A program made the position numbers and the translations under genes. A DNA stretch of 43,819 nt from positions 1 through 43,819 of the forward strand of contig NZ_WBMR01000068.1 in assembly GCF_008923365.1 (NCBI RefSeq), in the 5' to 3' direction. Shown piece by piece: positions 20,347 to 27,660 of the stretch (within the stretch, counting starts at the first letter, position 1; every line of letters begins with the position of its first letter). The DNA is from Actinomadura montaniterrae (GTDB lineage: Bacteria; Actinomycetota; Actinomycetes; Streptosporangiales; Streptosporangiaceae). The notes below the pieces were generated by a model that worked only from the letters and a program-made list of their open reading frames with translations, had not been told where the DNA came from and made no database searches.

Positions 20347-20979
20347 TCACATCTTGCCGAGCTTGATCGGCGTGAGCCGGATCTGGCCCTGCTGGCAGAC
20401 CGGGCCGCCGATCCAGCCGACGCTGAGGTACGTCGTCTGGTTGGGCGGGATGACGTGCAGCGCCCTGGCGGTGGGCTGGCACTGGGCGCCCTGGTCGTCG
20501 CCGTCGCCCGGGACGACGCCCCAGTGCAGCTGCTCGTAGGCGGACGCGCCGGCCGGGATCGTGATCGTGCGGGCGGTGCCCTCGCGGACGACCTTCGTCG
20601 GGAGCGCGCCGTTGGCGTTGGCGAGGCCGAGCCCGGACCAGCCGCCGGTCGTGCAGGCCGTCCCGGAGTTGTTCGTCAGCTGGAGCGTTCCGTACCGCTG
20701 CCCGGCGCCCGCGTCCCCGTTGGAGTACGCGGACGCGTGCAGGTCGGAGGTGGTGCAGTGGCGCGTCCCGGAGGCCCCGTTCGGCCGCTTCCCGGTGCCG
20801 GTTCCGGTGCCGGTCCCGGACGTGGTGGAGGTACCGCTTCCCCCGTGGGGTGCGCTAGTCTGTGACGATCCGCCGTCCTGGGTGGAGGAGCTGGGGCTGG
20901 CGCTGAAACTGGCGTCGCATCCGGTGAGGGCTGCGGCCAGTGCGGCGGCGGCCAGAGTTCCCCAGATGATTCGTTGCAT
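20347..20979 (-). CDS. DUF4232-like exported lipoprotein
   Basis: A 210-residue lipoprotein. Signal sequence with lipobox LTGC (18-21), then a Ser/Thr/Gly linker (about 25-65). The folded part contains CTTSDLHASA, then RYGTLQLTNNSGTACTTGGW and YEQLHWGVVPGDG, matching the DUF4232 pattern of secreted actinobacterial proteins with paired cysteines. Function unknown; likely a surface-anchored beta-sandwich. The reading frame stays open into the ndh gene as antisense sequence, which is ignored. ATG 20979 has GAAGGGG upstream, at a somewhat long spacing. Confidence 0.82.
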   Translation of the reverse strand: MQRIIWGTLAAAALAAALTGCDASFSASPSSSTQDGGSSQTSAPHGGSGTSTTSGTGTGTGTGKRPNGASGTRHCTTSDLHASAYSNGDAGAGQRYGTLQLTNNSGTACTTGGWSGLGLANANGALPTKVVREGTARTITIPAGASAYEQLHWGVVPGDGDDQGAQCQPTARALHVIPPNQTTYLSVGWIGGPVCQQGQIRLTPIKLGKM

Positions 20980-21249
20980 GCTCGCGCATCCCCTTCGTGG
21001 TGGGAGTCGTCGACGGTGGGGCAGGGCCTTGGCCAAGCGGGCCCTGATGGGCGATGGCCGGCCCCTGTTCCCGGTCATCGCGCGAGGCCGCTTGGCGCCC
21101 CCGTCCGGCCCTGTCCCGGTCCGTCCTCTCTCTGGTGGGTACGTACGGTGAGATGCCGGGCCGTCCGGGGAAGTTCGCGCCTTCTGGCGATCTTTCCGGT
21201 GTGATGCGCTTGGCGTGATCCGCTGGCGTATGCGGGTATCGGTCCCGTT
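20980..21249. other. Divergent intergenic region between the lipoprotein and ndh
   Basis: A 270-base gap holding the promoters for both genes. A GTACGTAC palindrome lies at about 21141-21148. No clear -35/-10 pair and no ribosome binding site before ndh were found, so ndh may be leaderless. Confidence 0.4.
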
Positions 21250-22599
21250 ATGCCTTCCGAGCGCAAGCACATCGTGATCGTCGGCGGCGGCTACGTCGGC
21301 ATGTACACGGCCCTGCGGCTGCAGAAGCGGCTGCGCGGCGAGCTGCGGCGCGGCGAGATCGCCGTCACCGTCATCGACCCCCAGTCCTACATGACCTACC
21401 AGCCGTTCCTGCCGGAGGCGGCGGCCGGGAACCTGGAACCGCGGCACGTCGTCGCGCCGCTGCGCCGCGTCCTGCCGCGCTGCCGGATCGTCAACGGCTA
21501 CGTCACGAAGATCGATCACGCCTCGCGCAGCCTCACGGTCCGCCCCGCCGGCGCGCGGACCGCCGGGGTGCCGGAGCGGACGATCGGCTACGACCGGCTC
21601 GTGGTGGCGCTCGGCTCGATCTCCCGCACGCTGCCCATCCCGGGCCTCGCCGAGTGCGGGATCGGCTTCAAGACCGTCGAGGAGGCCATCTTCCTGCGCA
21701 ACCACGTGCTGCACCAGCTCGACATCGCCGCCTCCAACCCCGACGACGAGGAGGTCCGCCGGCGGGCCCTGACGTTCGTGTTCGTCGGCGCCGGGTTCGC
21801 GGGCATCGAGGCGCTCGCCGAGCTGGAGGACCTGGCGCGCGACGCGTGCAGGTTCTATCCGGACCTCGACCCGTCCGACATGCGCTGGATGATGGTCGAG
21901 GCGACCGACCGGATCCTGCCGGAGGTCGGTCCCGAGATGGGGACGTGGACGACCGAGGCGCTGCGCCGCCGCGGCATCGAGGTGAAGCTGAAGACGCTGC
22001 TGAAGTCCGCGGAGAAGCGGCACATCGTGCTGAGCGACGGCGAGGAGTTCGACGCCGGCACCCTCGTCTGGACGGCCGGCGTGAAACCGCACCCCGTCGT
22101 CAAGGCCAGCGACCTGCCGCTGGACGACAAGAGCCGGATCAGGACGACCGACGAGCTGACCGTCGAGGGCCTCGACGGCGTCTACGCGGCCGGGGACAAC
22201 GCGGCCGTCCCGGACCGGTCCGGCTTCGCCGAGTTCACCGCGCCGAACGCGCAGCACGCGGTGCGGCAGGCCAAGCGGCTCGGCGACAACATCGTGGCGG
22301 ACCTGCGCGGCAAGCCCCGCAAGCCCTACCAGCACAAGTACGTCGGGTCCGTCGCGAGCCTCGGCCTGCACAAGGGCGTCGCGAACGTCTACGGGGTCAA
22401 GCTGCGCGGGCTGCCCGCGTGGGTCATGCACCGCACGTACCACCTGTCGCGGATGCCGACCGTCAACCGGAAGTTCCGCATCACCGCGGACTGGACGCTC
22501 GCGCTGTTCTTCCGGCGCGAGATCGTCTCGCTCGGCGAGCTGGAGTGGCCCCGGCAGGAGTTCGAGCTCGCGGCGGGCCGCACCACCGAGGACGCCTGA
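21250..22599 (+). CDS. ndh: Type II NADH dehydrogenase (NDH-2)
   Basis: A 449-residue flavoprotein that passes electrons from NADH to menaquinone without pumping protons. The FAD-binding Rossmann motif HIVIVGGGYVGMYTAL is at about residues 7-22. The NADH-binding second motif TFVFVGAGFAGIEALAELEDL is near 175-195, and the late FAD motif GVYAAGDNAAV near 313. A C-terminal amphipathic region probably attaches it to the membrane. No ribosome binding site precedes the ATG, which may be leaderless. It lies between the eno-ppx block and cbs, as I recall for Streptomyces. Confidence 0.92.
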   Translation: MPSERKHIVIVGGGYVGMYTALRLQKRLRGELRRGEIAVTVIDPQSYMTYQPFLPEAAAGNLEPRHVVAPLRRVLPRCRIVNGYVTKIDHASRSLTVRPAGARTAGVPERTIGYDRLVVALGSISRTLPIPGLAECGIGFKTVEEAIFLRNHVLHQLDIAASNPDDEEVRRRALTFVFVGAGFAGIEALAELEDLARDACRFYPDLDPSDMRWMMVEATDRILPEVGPEMGTWTTEALRRRGIEVKLKTLLKSAEKRHIVLSDGEEFDAGTLVWTAGVKPHPVVKASDLPLDDKSRIRTTDELTVEGLDGVYAAGDNAAVPDRSGFAEFTAPNAQHAVRQAKRLGDNIVADLRGKPRKPYQHKYVGSVASLGLHKGVANVYGVKLRGLPAWVMHRTYHLSRMPTVNRKFRITADWTLALFFRREIVSLGELEWPRQEFELAAGRTTEDA

Positions 22600-22758
22600 G
22601 GGCCGCGGCGGGACGTTCCCGGAGGCCGCGGCGCGCCCGGGGAGGCCGGGGCCGGCGGGGCCGGCGGGGCTCCGGCCCAGGTCGCGCCGCACGGCGGCAC
22701 GCGCCCGGGTGCGTTCTCCTCGCCGTGTCGGGGGTCACCGTCCCGGTATGATGACGCC

Positions 22759-22831
22759 GCCCCTGTAGCCCAATGGCAGAGGCGGGCTCCCTAAAAGAGC
22801 CATTGTGTCGGTTCGAGTCCGACCAGGGGCA
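22759..22831 (+). tRNA. tRNA gene, short variable arm, anticodon TAA, unusual C33
   Basis: A 73-base cloverleaf. Acceptor GCCCCTG (22759-22765) pairs perfectly with CAGGGGC (22824-22830), discriminator A22831, CCA not encoded. The D arm is weak (GCC/GGC). Anticodon stem GGCTC/GAGCC (22785-22789, 22797-22801) encloses loop CCTAAAA, giving anticodon TAA at 22792-22794 with C, not T, at position 33. The variable region is 5 bases (ATTGT); the T arm GTCGG-TTCGAGT-CCGAC is perfect. TAA would read leucine UUA, yet tRNA-Leu normally has a long variable arm and U33 is nearly universal. Amino acid identity is therefore open. Confidence 0.85.
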
Positions 22832-22842
22832 CCCGTGCGCAT

Positions 22843-22880
22843 CGATCAGCCCCTCGCCGCGGCCGGCGAGGGGCTGATCG
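22843..22880 (+). terminator. Hairpin terminator downstream of the tRNA
   Basis: A perfect 17-bp inverted repeat (arms 22843-22859 and 22864-22880) with a 4-base loop starts 11 bases after the tRNA. There is no T tract, as is common in very GC-rich genomes. Confidence 0.8.
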
Positions 22881-23020
22881 CGCGTGGGATCTCTGCGCCA
22901 GTGTCGTGGCGGCTGCTCGGGCGCAGCGGCACGACGGCGGGGGCATCCGTTGGCGGGATCCCACCAGGTCCGTATGAAGTTCGACCGTATGCGGTTGTCC
23001 GGGCGGCTCGCGCGGCGCCG

Positions 23021-23248
23021 TCAGTAGTGGCGCTCGCGGCGCGCCCGCTCGTGCTCGCGGACGAGAGCGGCGGCGTAGCCGTGCGAGAGGTTGTGCTCGT
23101 CGGCCAGCCAGCTGCTCCGTTCCTCGCAGCGGGTGAACGAGGGACCGTTCTCGATCGTGGAGAACCACTCGGGGAGGTCACGTCCTGTGACCAACGGGAT
23201 GCGGGCGATCAGCTTGCTGTGCGTCTCCGGCGAGTGGTTCAGTGACAA
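23021..23248 (-). CDS. DUF4287 domain-containing small protein
   Basis: A 75-residue protein matching the DUF4287 pattern: THSKLIARIPLVTGRDLPEW, then SSWLADEHNLSHGYAAALV. The family is helical, cytosolic and of unknown function. TTG 23248 is chosen as the start because GGAGG lies six bases upstream and the frame then begins near the domain; an ATG further upstream (23293) adds unrelated residues. It stands alone between a tRNA and the thiolase terminator. Confidence 0.78.
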   Translation of the reverse strand: MSLNHSPETHSKLIARIPLVTGRDLPEWFSTIENGPSFTRCEERSSWLADEHNLSHGYAAALVREHERARRERHY

Positions 23249-23335
23249 TTGGCACCTCCAGGTCGCGGGGCTCTTCCTGGCACTCTGCAACACCGGCCCG
23301 TATGTGACAACCCCCTAACGGGGACCTATCTATTA

Positions 23336-23358
23336 CGTTACGTAGATCATTCGTAACG
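23336..23358. promoter_or_regulatory. Candidate operator upstream of the DUF4287 gene
   Basis: CGTTACG-N9-CGTAACG is a perfect 7-bp inverted repeat in an AT-rich patch between the thiolase terminator and the DUF4287 gene. On the minus strand it overlaps a possible promoter (TTACGA, then TAATAG/TAGATA). TetR-family sites often look like this; the regulator is not nearby. Confidence 0.4.
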
Positions 23359-23373
23359 GGGATGTCCTCCGGA

Positions 23374-23424
23374 AAAAAACGCAGGTGGCCCGCACCGGCG
23401 CCGGAGCGCTCGGTACGGGCCACC
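23374..23424 (-). terminator. Rho-independent terminator of the thiolase gene
   Basis: On the minus strand a stem GGTGGCCCG / CGGGCCACC (23424-23416 and 23392-23384), extended by ACCG/CGGT inside, is followed by TGCG and seven Ts (A run at 23373-23379). It lies just after the thiolase stop codon. It is the only hairpin in the window with a true T tract. Confidence 0.92.
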
Positions 23425-23436
23425 GAAGGGTGCTCG

Positions 23437-24657
23437 TCAGGAGAGCCGCTCCAGGACCATCGCCATGCCCTGGCCGCCGCCCACGCACATGGTCTCCAGC
23501 CCGAACTGCTTGTCGTGGAACTTCAGGCCGTTCACCAGCGTGGAGGTGATCCGGGCGCCGGTCATGCCGAACGGGTGGCCGACCGCGATCGCGCCGCCGT
23601 TGACGTTCAGCTTGTCGAGGTCGATGCCGAGGTCCTCGGCGGACGGCAGCACCTGCGCGGCGAACGCCTCGTTGATCTCCACGAGGTCGATGTCGCCGAT
23701 GGTCATGCCGGCCTTGGCGAGGGCCTTGCGGGACGCCTCCACCGGGCCGAGGCCCATGATCTCGGGGGACAGGCCGGTGACGCCGGTCGACACGATCCGG
23801 GCCAGCGGCGTGAGGCCGAGCTCGGCGGCCTTGGTGTCGCTCATGATGACGACCGCGGCGGCGCCGTCGTTCAGCGGGCAGCAGTTGCCCGCGGTGACCG
23901 TCCCGTCCGGGCGGAACACCGGCTGCAGCTGCGACACCTTCTCGTAGGTGGTGCCGGGGCGGGGGCCGTCGTCCTTGGACACCACGGTGCCGTCGGGCAG
24001 GGTGACCGGGGTGATGTCCTTCTCCCAGAACCCGTTGGCGAGGGCCTTCTCCGCCAGGTTCTGCGAGCGGACGCCGAACTCGTCCTGCGCCTGCCGGCTG
24101 ACGCCGCGCATCCCCGCGACGTTCTCGGCGGTCTGCCCCATCGCGATGTAGATGTCGGGGACCTGGTCGTCCTGGCGCGGGTCGTGCCACACGCCGGCGC
24201 CGCCCTCGGCGGTCTTGGCGGTGCGGGCCTGCGCGTCGGCGAACACCGGGTTCTGGGTGTCGGGCAGCCCGTCGCTGCTGCCCTTGGCGAACCGGCTGAC
24301 GGTCTCCACGCCGGCCGAGATGATCACGTCCGCCTCGCCGGCCTTGATCGCGTGCAGCGCCATCCGGGTCGTCTGCAGCGAGGACGAGCAGTACCGGGTG
24401 ATGGTCGCGCCGGGCACGTTGTCCCAGCCGAGCAGGACCGACACGACGCGGGCCATGTTGTAGCCCTGCTCGCCGCCGGGCAGCCCGCAGCCGAGCAGCA
24501 GGTCGTCGATCTGCGCGGGGTCCAGCTGGGGGACCTTCGCCATCGCGGCGGTGATCATCTGGGCGGTGAGGTCGTCGGGCCGGATGTCCTTCAGCGACCC
24601 CTTGAAGGCGCGTCCGATGGGCGAGCGCGCGGTGGCGACGATGACTGCCTCGGGCAT
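23437..24657 (-). CDS. Acetyl-CoA acetyltransferase / 3-ketoacyl-CoA thiolase
   Basis: A 406-residue thiolase for the last step of beta-oxidation or for acetoacetyl-CoA formation. Active-site residues are nucleophile C90 in RYCSSSLQT, H361 in AVGHPFGMTGAR and acid/base C391 in CVGGGQGMA. FadA-type sequence features (NCCPLNDGAAA, EINEAFAAQVL) are present. No beta-subunit or dehydrogenase gene adjoins it, so chain-length range is unknown. The ATG is preceded by AGGAGA. The thiolase-SGNH hydrolase-cbs-metB order matches what I recall of M. tuberculosis Rv1074c (fadA3) to Rv1079. Confidence 0.93.
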   Translation of the reverse strand: MPEAVIVATARSPIGRAFKGSLKDIRPDDLTAQMITAAMAKVPQLDPAQIDDLLLGCGLPGGEQGYNMARVVSVLLGWDNVPGATITRYCSSSLQTTRMALHAIKAGEADVIISAGVETVSRFAKGSSDGLPDTQNPVFADAQARTAKTAEGGAGVWHDPRQDDQVPDIYIAMGQTAENVAGMRGVSRQAQDEFGVRSQNLAEKALANGFWEKDITPVTLPDGTVVSKDDGPRPGTTYEKVSQLQPVFRPDGTVTAGNCCPLNDGAAAVVIMSDTKAAELGLTPLARIVSTGVTGLSPEIMGLGPVEASRKALAKAGMTIGDIDLVEINEAFAAQVLPSAEDLGIDLDKLNVNGGAIAVGHPFGMTGARITSTLVNGLKFHDKQFGLETMCVGGGQGMAMVLERLS

Positions 24658-24796
24658 GTGCGGGTCTCCTGTCTCAGCGGCCGTCTCCGGACCCCGGCGC
24701 GACCGTCGCGTGCGGACGGTGTTACTCGCCGGTCACGAGCAATCTAGCTCCCGCGCCGCACCCGCGCGCAACCCGGCCCCTCCGGCTGTGTTGACG

Positions 24797-24825
24797 GTGA
24801 GTCCAATAAGTATCCGCTTACTCAC
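24797..24825 (-). promoter_or_regulatory. Candidate operator/promoter region of the thiolase gene
   Basis: A dyad in an otherwise GC-rich gap: GTGAGT (24797-24802) and ACTCAC (24820-24825), with an inner TAAG-N6-CTTA (24807-24820). On the minus strand it contains TACTTAT, a possible -10. It lies 140 bases upstream of the thiolase and could bind a TetR-type fatty-acid regulator. Confidence 0.4.
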
Positions 24826-24856
24826 CTGGGCGAAGAGTCCCGGCCGCCCGGCCGCG

Positions 24857-25876
24857 TCAGGCGATGTCCGGAGCGACCGCCGGGGACGGCGGCGTGGGGT
24901 CGGCGGACGGCGCGGAACGGCGGCGCAGCAGCCGCGCCCACCGCCCCCGGGGACCCCGGTCGCGGCCCGCGACGGACGCCCCCGACACCTCCGTGCCGGA
25001 CACCTCCGCGGCCTCCGCCGCCGCCAGGTACACCGGCAGCACGCCCTCGCCGAGCCGCGGATCGGGCAGCGCGTCCAGATCCGGCTCCAGGCCGAGCGCG
25101 TGCGCCATCGACGGCAGCACCGCCGCCGCGGCGGCGGCGTACCCCCGCGCGGACGGGTGGTACCGGTCCTCGCTGAACATCGAGATCGGGTCCGCGGCGA
25201 ACTCGTGCCCCAGCAGGTCGCCCAGCGACACCGACCGCGCGCCGTGCTCCACCACCGCGATCGTCTGCGCCGCGGCCAGCTGCCGGCTCGCCCGCCGCGC
25301 GATCCACTTCAGCGGCTGCATCAGCGGCTTGATCGTGCCGAGGTCCGGGCACGTCCCGACGACCACCTGGCAGCCCGCGGCGCGCAGCCGCACCACCGCG
25401 TCCGATAAATACCGCACGGACGTGCCGGGCGGCACCCGGCCCGTCACGTCGTTCGAGCCGATCATGATGACGGCGAGGTCCGGGCTGACCTCCAGCGCCC
25501 GGTCCGTCTGGCCCGCCAGCTCGGCCGACCGCGCGCCCGAGCGCGCCACGTTCGTCATCCGGACGGGCCGCCCCGCGATCGCCGCAAGCCCCGAGGCCAG
25601 CATCGCCCCCGGCGTCTCCTCCGCGGTGTGCACGCCGAGCCCCGCCCCGGTCGAGTCGCCCAGCATCACCAGGGACAGCGGCGGGCCGGCGAACGCCCCG
25701 CCGTAGAGGCCGTCCGCCACCGGCGGATCCCCGTTCGGCGTCGCCTGGATGATCTTGCGGGCGAGCTTGGCCTCCGCCACCAGCAGCCCGAACGTGATGC
25801 CGCCGAGGGCCGTGATGCCCCCGCCTCCGTAGGCCGCGGCCGCCGCGATCCGGCGCGCCGTGAACGCTCTCAGCAT
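24857..25876 (-). CDS. SGNH/GDSL-family hydrolase, probably membrane-anchored
   Basis: A 339-residue lipase/esterase-like protein. An N-terminal hydrophobic segment (about 10-35) may anchor or export it. Block I is VMLGDSTGAGLG with nucleophile S75; the oxyanion Asn is in MIGSNDVTG; the catalytic Asp and His are in EDRYHPSARGY. The C-terminal about 80 residues are a Pro/Arg/Ala-rich tail. The substrate is unknown. A GGAGGG site precedes the ATG. It is divergent from cbs; the homologous gene in M. tuberculosis (Rv1075c, recalled) has the same neighbours. Confidence 0.88.
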   Translation of the reverse strand: MLRAFTARRIAAAAAYGGGGITALGGITFGLLVAEAKLARKIIQATPNGDPPVADGLYGGAFAGPPLSLVMLGDSTGAGLGVHTAEETPGAMLASGLAAIAGRPVRMTNVARSGARSAELAGQTDRALEVSPDLAVIMIGSNDVTGRVPPGTSVRYLSDAVVRLRAAGCQVVVGTCPDLGTIKPLMQPLKWIARRASRQLAAAQTIAVVEHGARSVSLGDLLGHEFAADPISMFSEDRYHPSARGYAAAAAAVLPSMAHALGLEPDLDALPDPRLGEGVLPVYLAAAEAAEVSGTEVSGASVAGRDRGPRGRWARLLRRRSAPSADPTPPSPAVAPDIA

Positions 25877-25906
25877 GTTCCGTTGACCCTCCGTGATTGA
25901 GTTGTA

Positions 25907-25918
25907 CCCCCGCGGGGG
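25907..25918. promoter_or_regulatory. Perfect 12-bp palindrome upstream of cbs
   Basis: CCCCCGCGGGGG lies in the 188-base divergent gap between the SGNH hydrolase and cbs genes. It could be an operator or a small hairpin in the cbs leader. No further evidence. Confidence 0.3.
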
Positions 25919-26064
25919 CCGTTCGATGCCCGCGGCCGCCGATCTCGGCTACCGTCGGTGCTGGGGCATCCCCCGACGCCGCGCCGGTTACCCTGCGTCA
26001 CACGCTGCTGGAACGGGCGCGCGACCCGTTGAATTCCGACTCACTGAACGACAAGGACGTCGCG

Positions 26065-27453
26065 GTGCACGTACACGACTCGCTCGTCGAGCTGATGGGC
26101 AACACCCCTCTCGTTCGGCTGCGCAAGGTGACCGGCGGCCCGTCGAAGGACGGCGGCCCGCAGGTGCTGGCCAAGGTGGAGTACTTCAACCCCGGCGGCT
26201 CGGTGAAGGACCGCATCGCGGTCCGGATGATCGACGCCGCGGAGGAGTCCGGCGCGCTGAAGCCGGGCGGGACGATCGTCGAGCCGACGTCCGGCAACAC
26301 CGGCGTCGGGCTGGCGATCGTCGCGCAGGAGCGCGGCTACAAGTGCGTCTTCGTCTGCCCTGACAAGGTCGCCAAGGACAAGGTGGACGTGCTGCGCGCG
26401 TACGGCGCGGAGGTCGTCGTCTGCCCGACGGCCGTCTCGCCGGAGCACCCCGACTCCTACTACTCGGTCTCCGACCGGCTCGCCGCCGAGATCCCCGGCG
26501 CGTGGAAGCCGAACCAGTACACCAACCCGCAGAACCCGGTGTCGCACTACGAGACGACCGGCCCGGAGCTGTGGGAGCAGACCGAGGGCCGCATCACCCA
26601 CTTCGTCGCGGGCATCGGCACCGGCGGCACCATCAGCGGCACCGGCAAGTACCTCAAGGAGGTGTCCGGCGGCCGCGTGAAGATCATCGGCGCCGACCCG
26701 GAGGGCTCGGTGTACTCGGGCGGCTCGGGCCGCCCCTACCTGACCGAGGGCGTCGGCGAGGACATCTGGCCGGAGACCTACGACCGCGACATCTGCGACG
26801 ACGTCATCGCCGTCTCCGACAAGGACTCCTTCCTGATGACCCGCCGCCTCGCCCGCGAGGAGGCCCTGCTCGTCGGCGGCTCCTGCGGGATGGCGGTCGT
26901 CGCCGCCCTCCGCGTCGCCGCCACGGCCGGCCCGGACGCGGTCATCGTCGTCCTGCTGCCCGACGGCGGCCGCGGCTACCTCAGCAAGATCTTCAACGAC
27001 AGCTGGATGGAGGACTACGGCTTCCTGCCGTCCTCCACCGAAGAGGCCCGCGTGGACGAGGTGCTGACCCGCAAGGGCGGGGCGCTGCCGGAGTTCGTGC
27101 ACGTCCACCCGCACGAGAGCGTGCAGACCGCCATCTCGATCATGCGCGAGTACGAGGTGTCGCAACTGCCGGTGATGAAGGAGGAGCCGCCGGTGATGGC
27201 GGCCGAGGTGATCGGCTCGGTCGTGGAGAGCGAGCTGCTGGACGTCCTCGTGAAGGAGCGCTCCGGCCTGCTGGACGCGGTCGAGGCGCACATGTCCCCG
27301 CCGCTGCCGACGATCGGCTCCGGCGAGCCGGTGAGCAAGGCCGTCGGCGTCCTGGAGAAGTCGGGCGCGGCCGTCGTCCTCGTGGACGGCAAGCCGAAGG
27401 GCCTCATCACCCGCCAGGACCTCCTCGCCTACCTGGCCGACGCCGGCAACTGA
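26065..27453 (+). CDS. cbs: Cystathionine beta-synthase
   Basis: A 462-residue PLP enzyme condensing serine and homocysteine to cystathionine. K48 in NPGGSVKDR is the Schiff-base lysine; EPTSGNTGVG binds the substrate carboxylate and GIGTGGTISGTG the PLP phosphate. The C-terminal part (about 330 onward) holds a pair of CBS motifs, the regulatory Bateman module, as in full-length CBS and unlike cysteine synthase. GTG 26065 is chosen because AAGGA precedes it and the protein starts VHVHDSLVELMGNTP; the frame's further upstream extension is leader. With metB it gives the reverse transsulfuration pathway. Confidence 0.93.
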   Translation: MHVHDSLVELMGNTPLVRLRKVTGGPSKDGGPQVLAKVEYFNPGGSVKDRIAVRMIDAAEESGALKPGGTIVEPTSGNTGVGLAIVAQERGYKCVFVCPDKVAKDKVDVLRAYGAEVVVCPTAVSPEHPDSYYSVSDRLAAEIPGAWKPNQYTNPQNPVSHYETTGPELWEQTEGRITHFVAGIGTGGTISGTGKYLKEVSGGRVKIIGADPEGSVYSGGSGRPYLTEGVGEDIWPETYDRDICDDVIAVSDKDSFLMTRRLAREEALLVGGSCGMAVVAALRVAATAGPDAVIVVLLPDGGRGYLSKIFNDSWMEDYGFLPSSTEEARVDEVLTRKGGALPEFVHVHPHESVQTAISIMREYEVSQLPVMKEEPPVMAAEVIGSVVESELLDVLVKERSGLLDAVEAHMSPPLPTIGSGEPVSKAVGVLEKSGAAVVLVDGKPKGLITRQDLLAYLADAGN

Positions 27454-27532
27454 CCCACGCCCGCGCCACCGCAGCCCGGGAACGGCCGAACCACCGGCCT
27501 CCTGGCCACGCGGGCTTCCCCGCCCTGGACGC

Positions 27533-27572
27533 GGCGAAGCGCCGGGGACCGTTTGGTCCTCGGCGCTTCGCC
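27533..27572. terminator. Bidirectional hairpin between cbs and the MmpL gene
   Basis: An 18-bp stem (arms 27533-27550 and 27555-27572, one G-T pair) with loop GTTT sits between the convergent genes. A four-base loop and very long stem make a strong terminator candidate for both strands. Confidence 0.85.
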
Positions 27573-27582
27573 TTGGAAGGAA

Positions 27583-27640
27583 CCGGATTGCGGGGCCGCG
27601 GCCCGTGGGCGGCATTTCTGACCGGGGCTCCGCAATCCGG
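27583..27640. terminator. Second inverted repeat between cbs and the MmpL gene
   Basis: CCGGATTGCGG (27583-27593) and CCGCAATCCGG (27630-27640) form an 11-bp perfect stem around 36 bases, ending 20 bases before the MmpL stop codon. It may terminate or stabilise the MmpL mRNA. Confidence 0.6.
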
Positions 27641-27660
27641 CGTCTGCGGGGGCCTCCGTC

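Noticed and set aside
22759..22880. The tRNA as an integration site of a mobile element
   Set aside because: No second copy of the tRNA 3' end and no integrase are present in the window, so there is no positive evidence.
22974..23027. A 17-codon open frame MKFDRMRLSGRLARRRQ downstream of the tRNA terminator
   Set aside because: No convincing ribosome binding site, and it overlaps the 3' end of the DUF4287 gene. Length is within chance.
25877..26064. Riboswitch (SAM or similar) in front of cbs, and likewise in front of metB
   Set aside because: No conserved SAM-riboswitch core could be recognised, and metB seems to have no leader.
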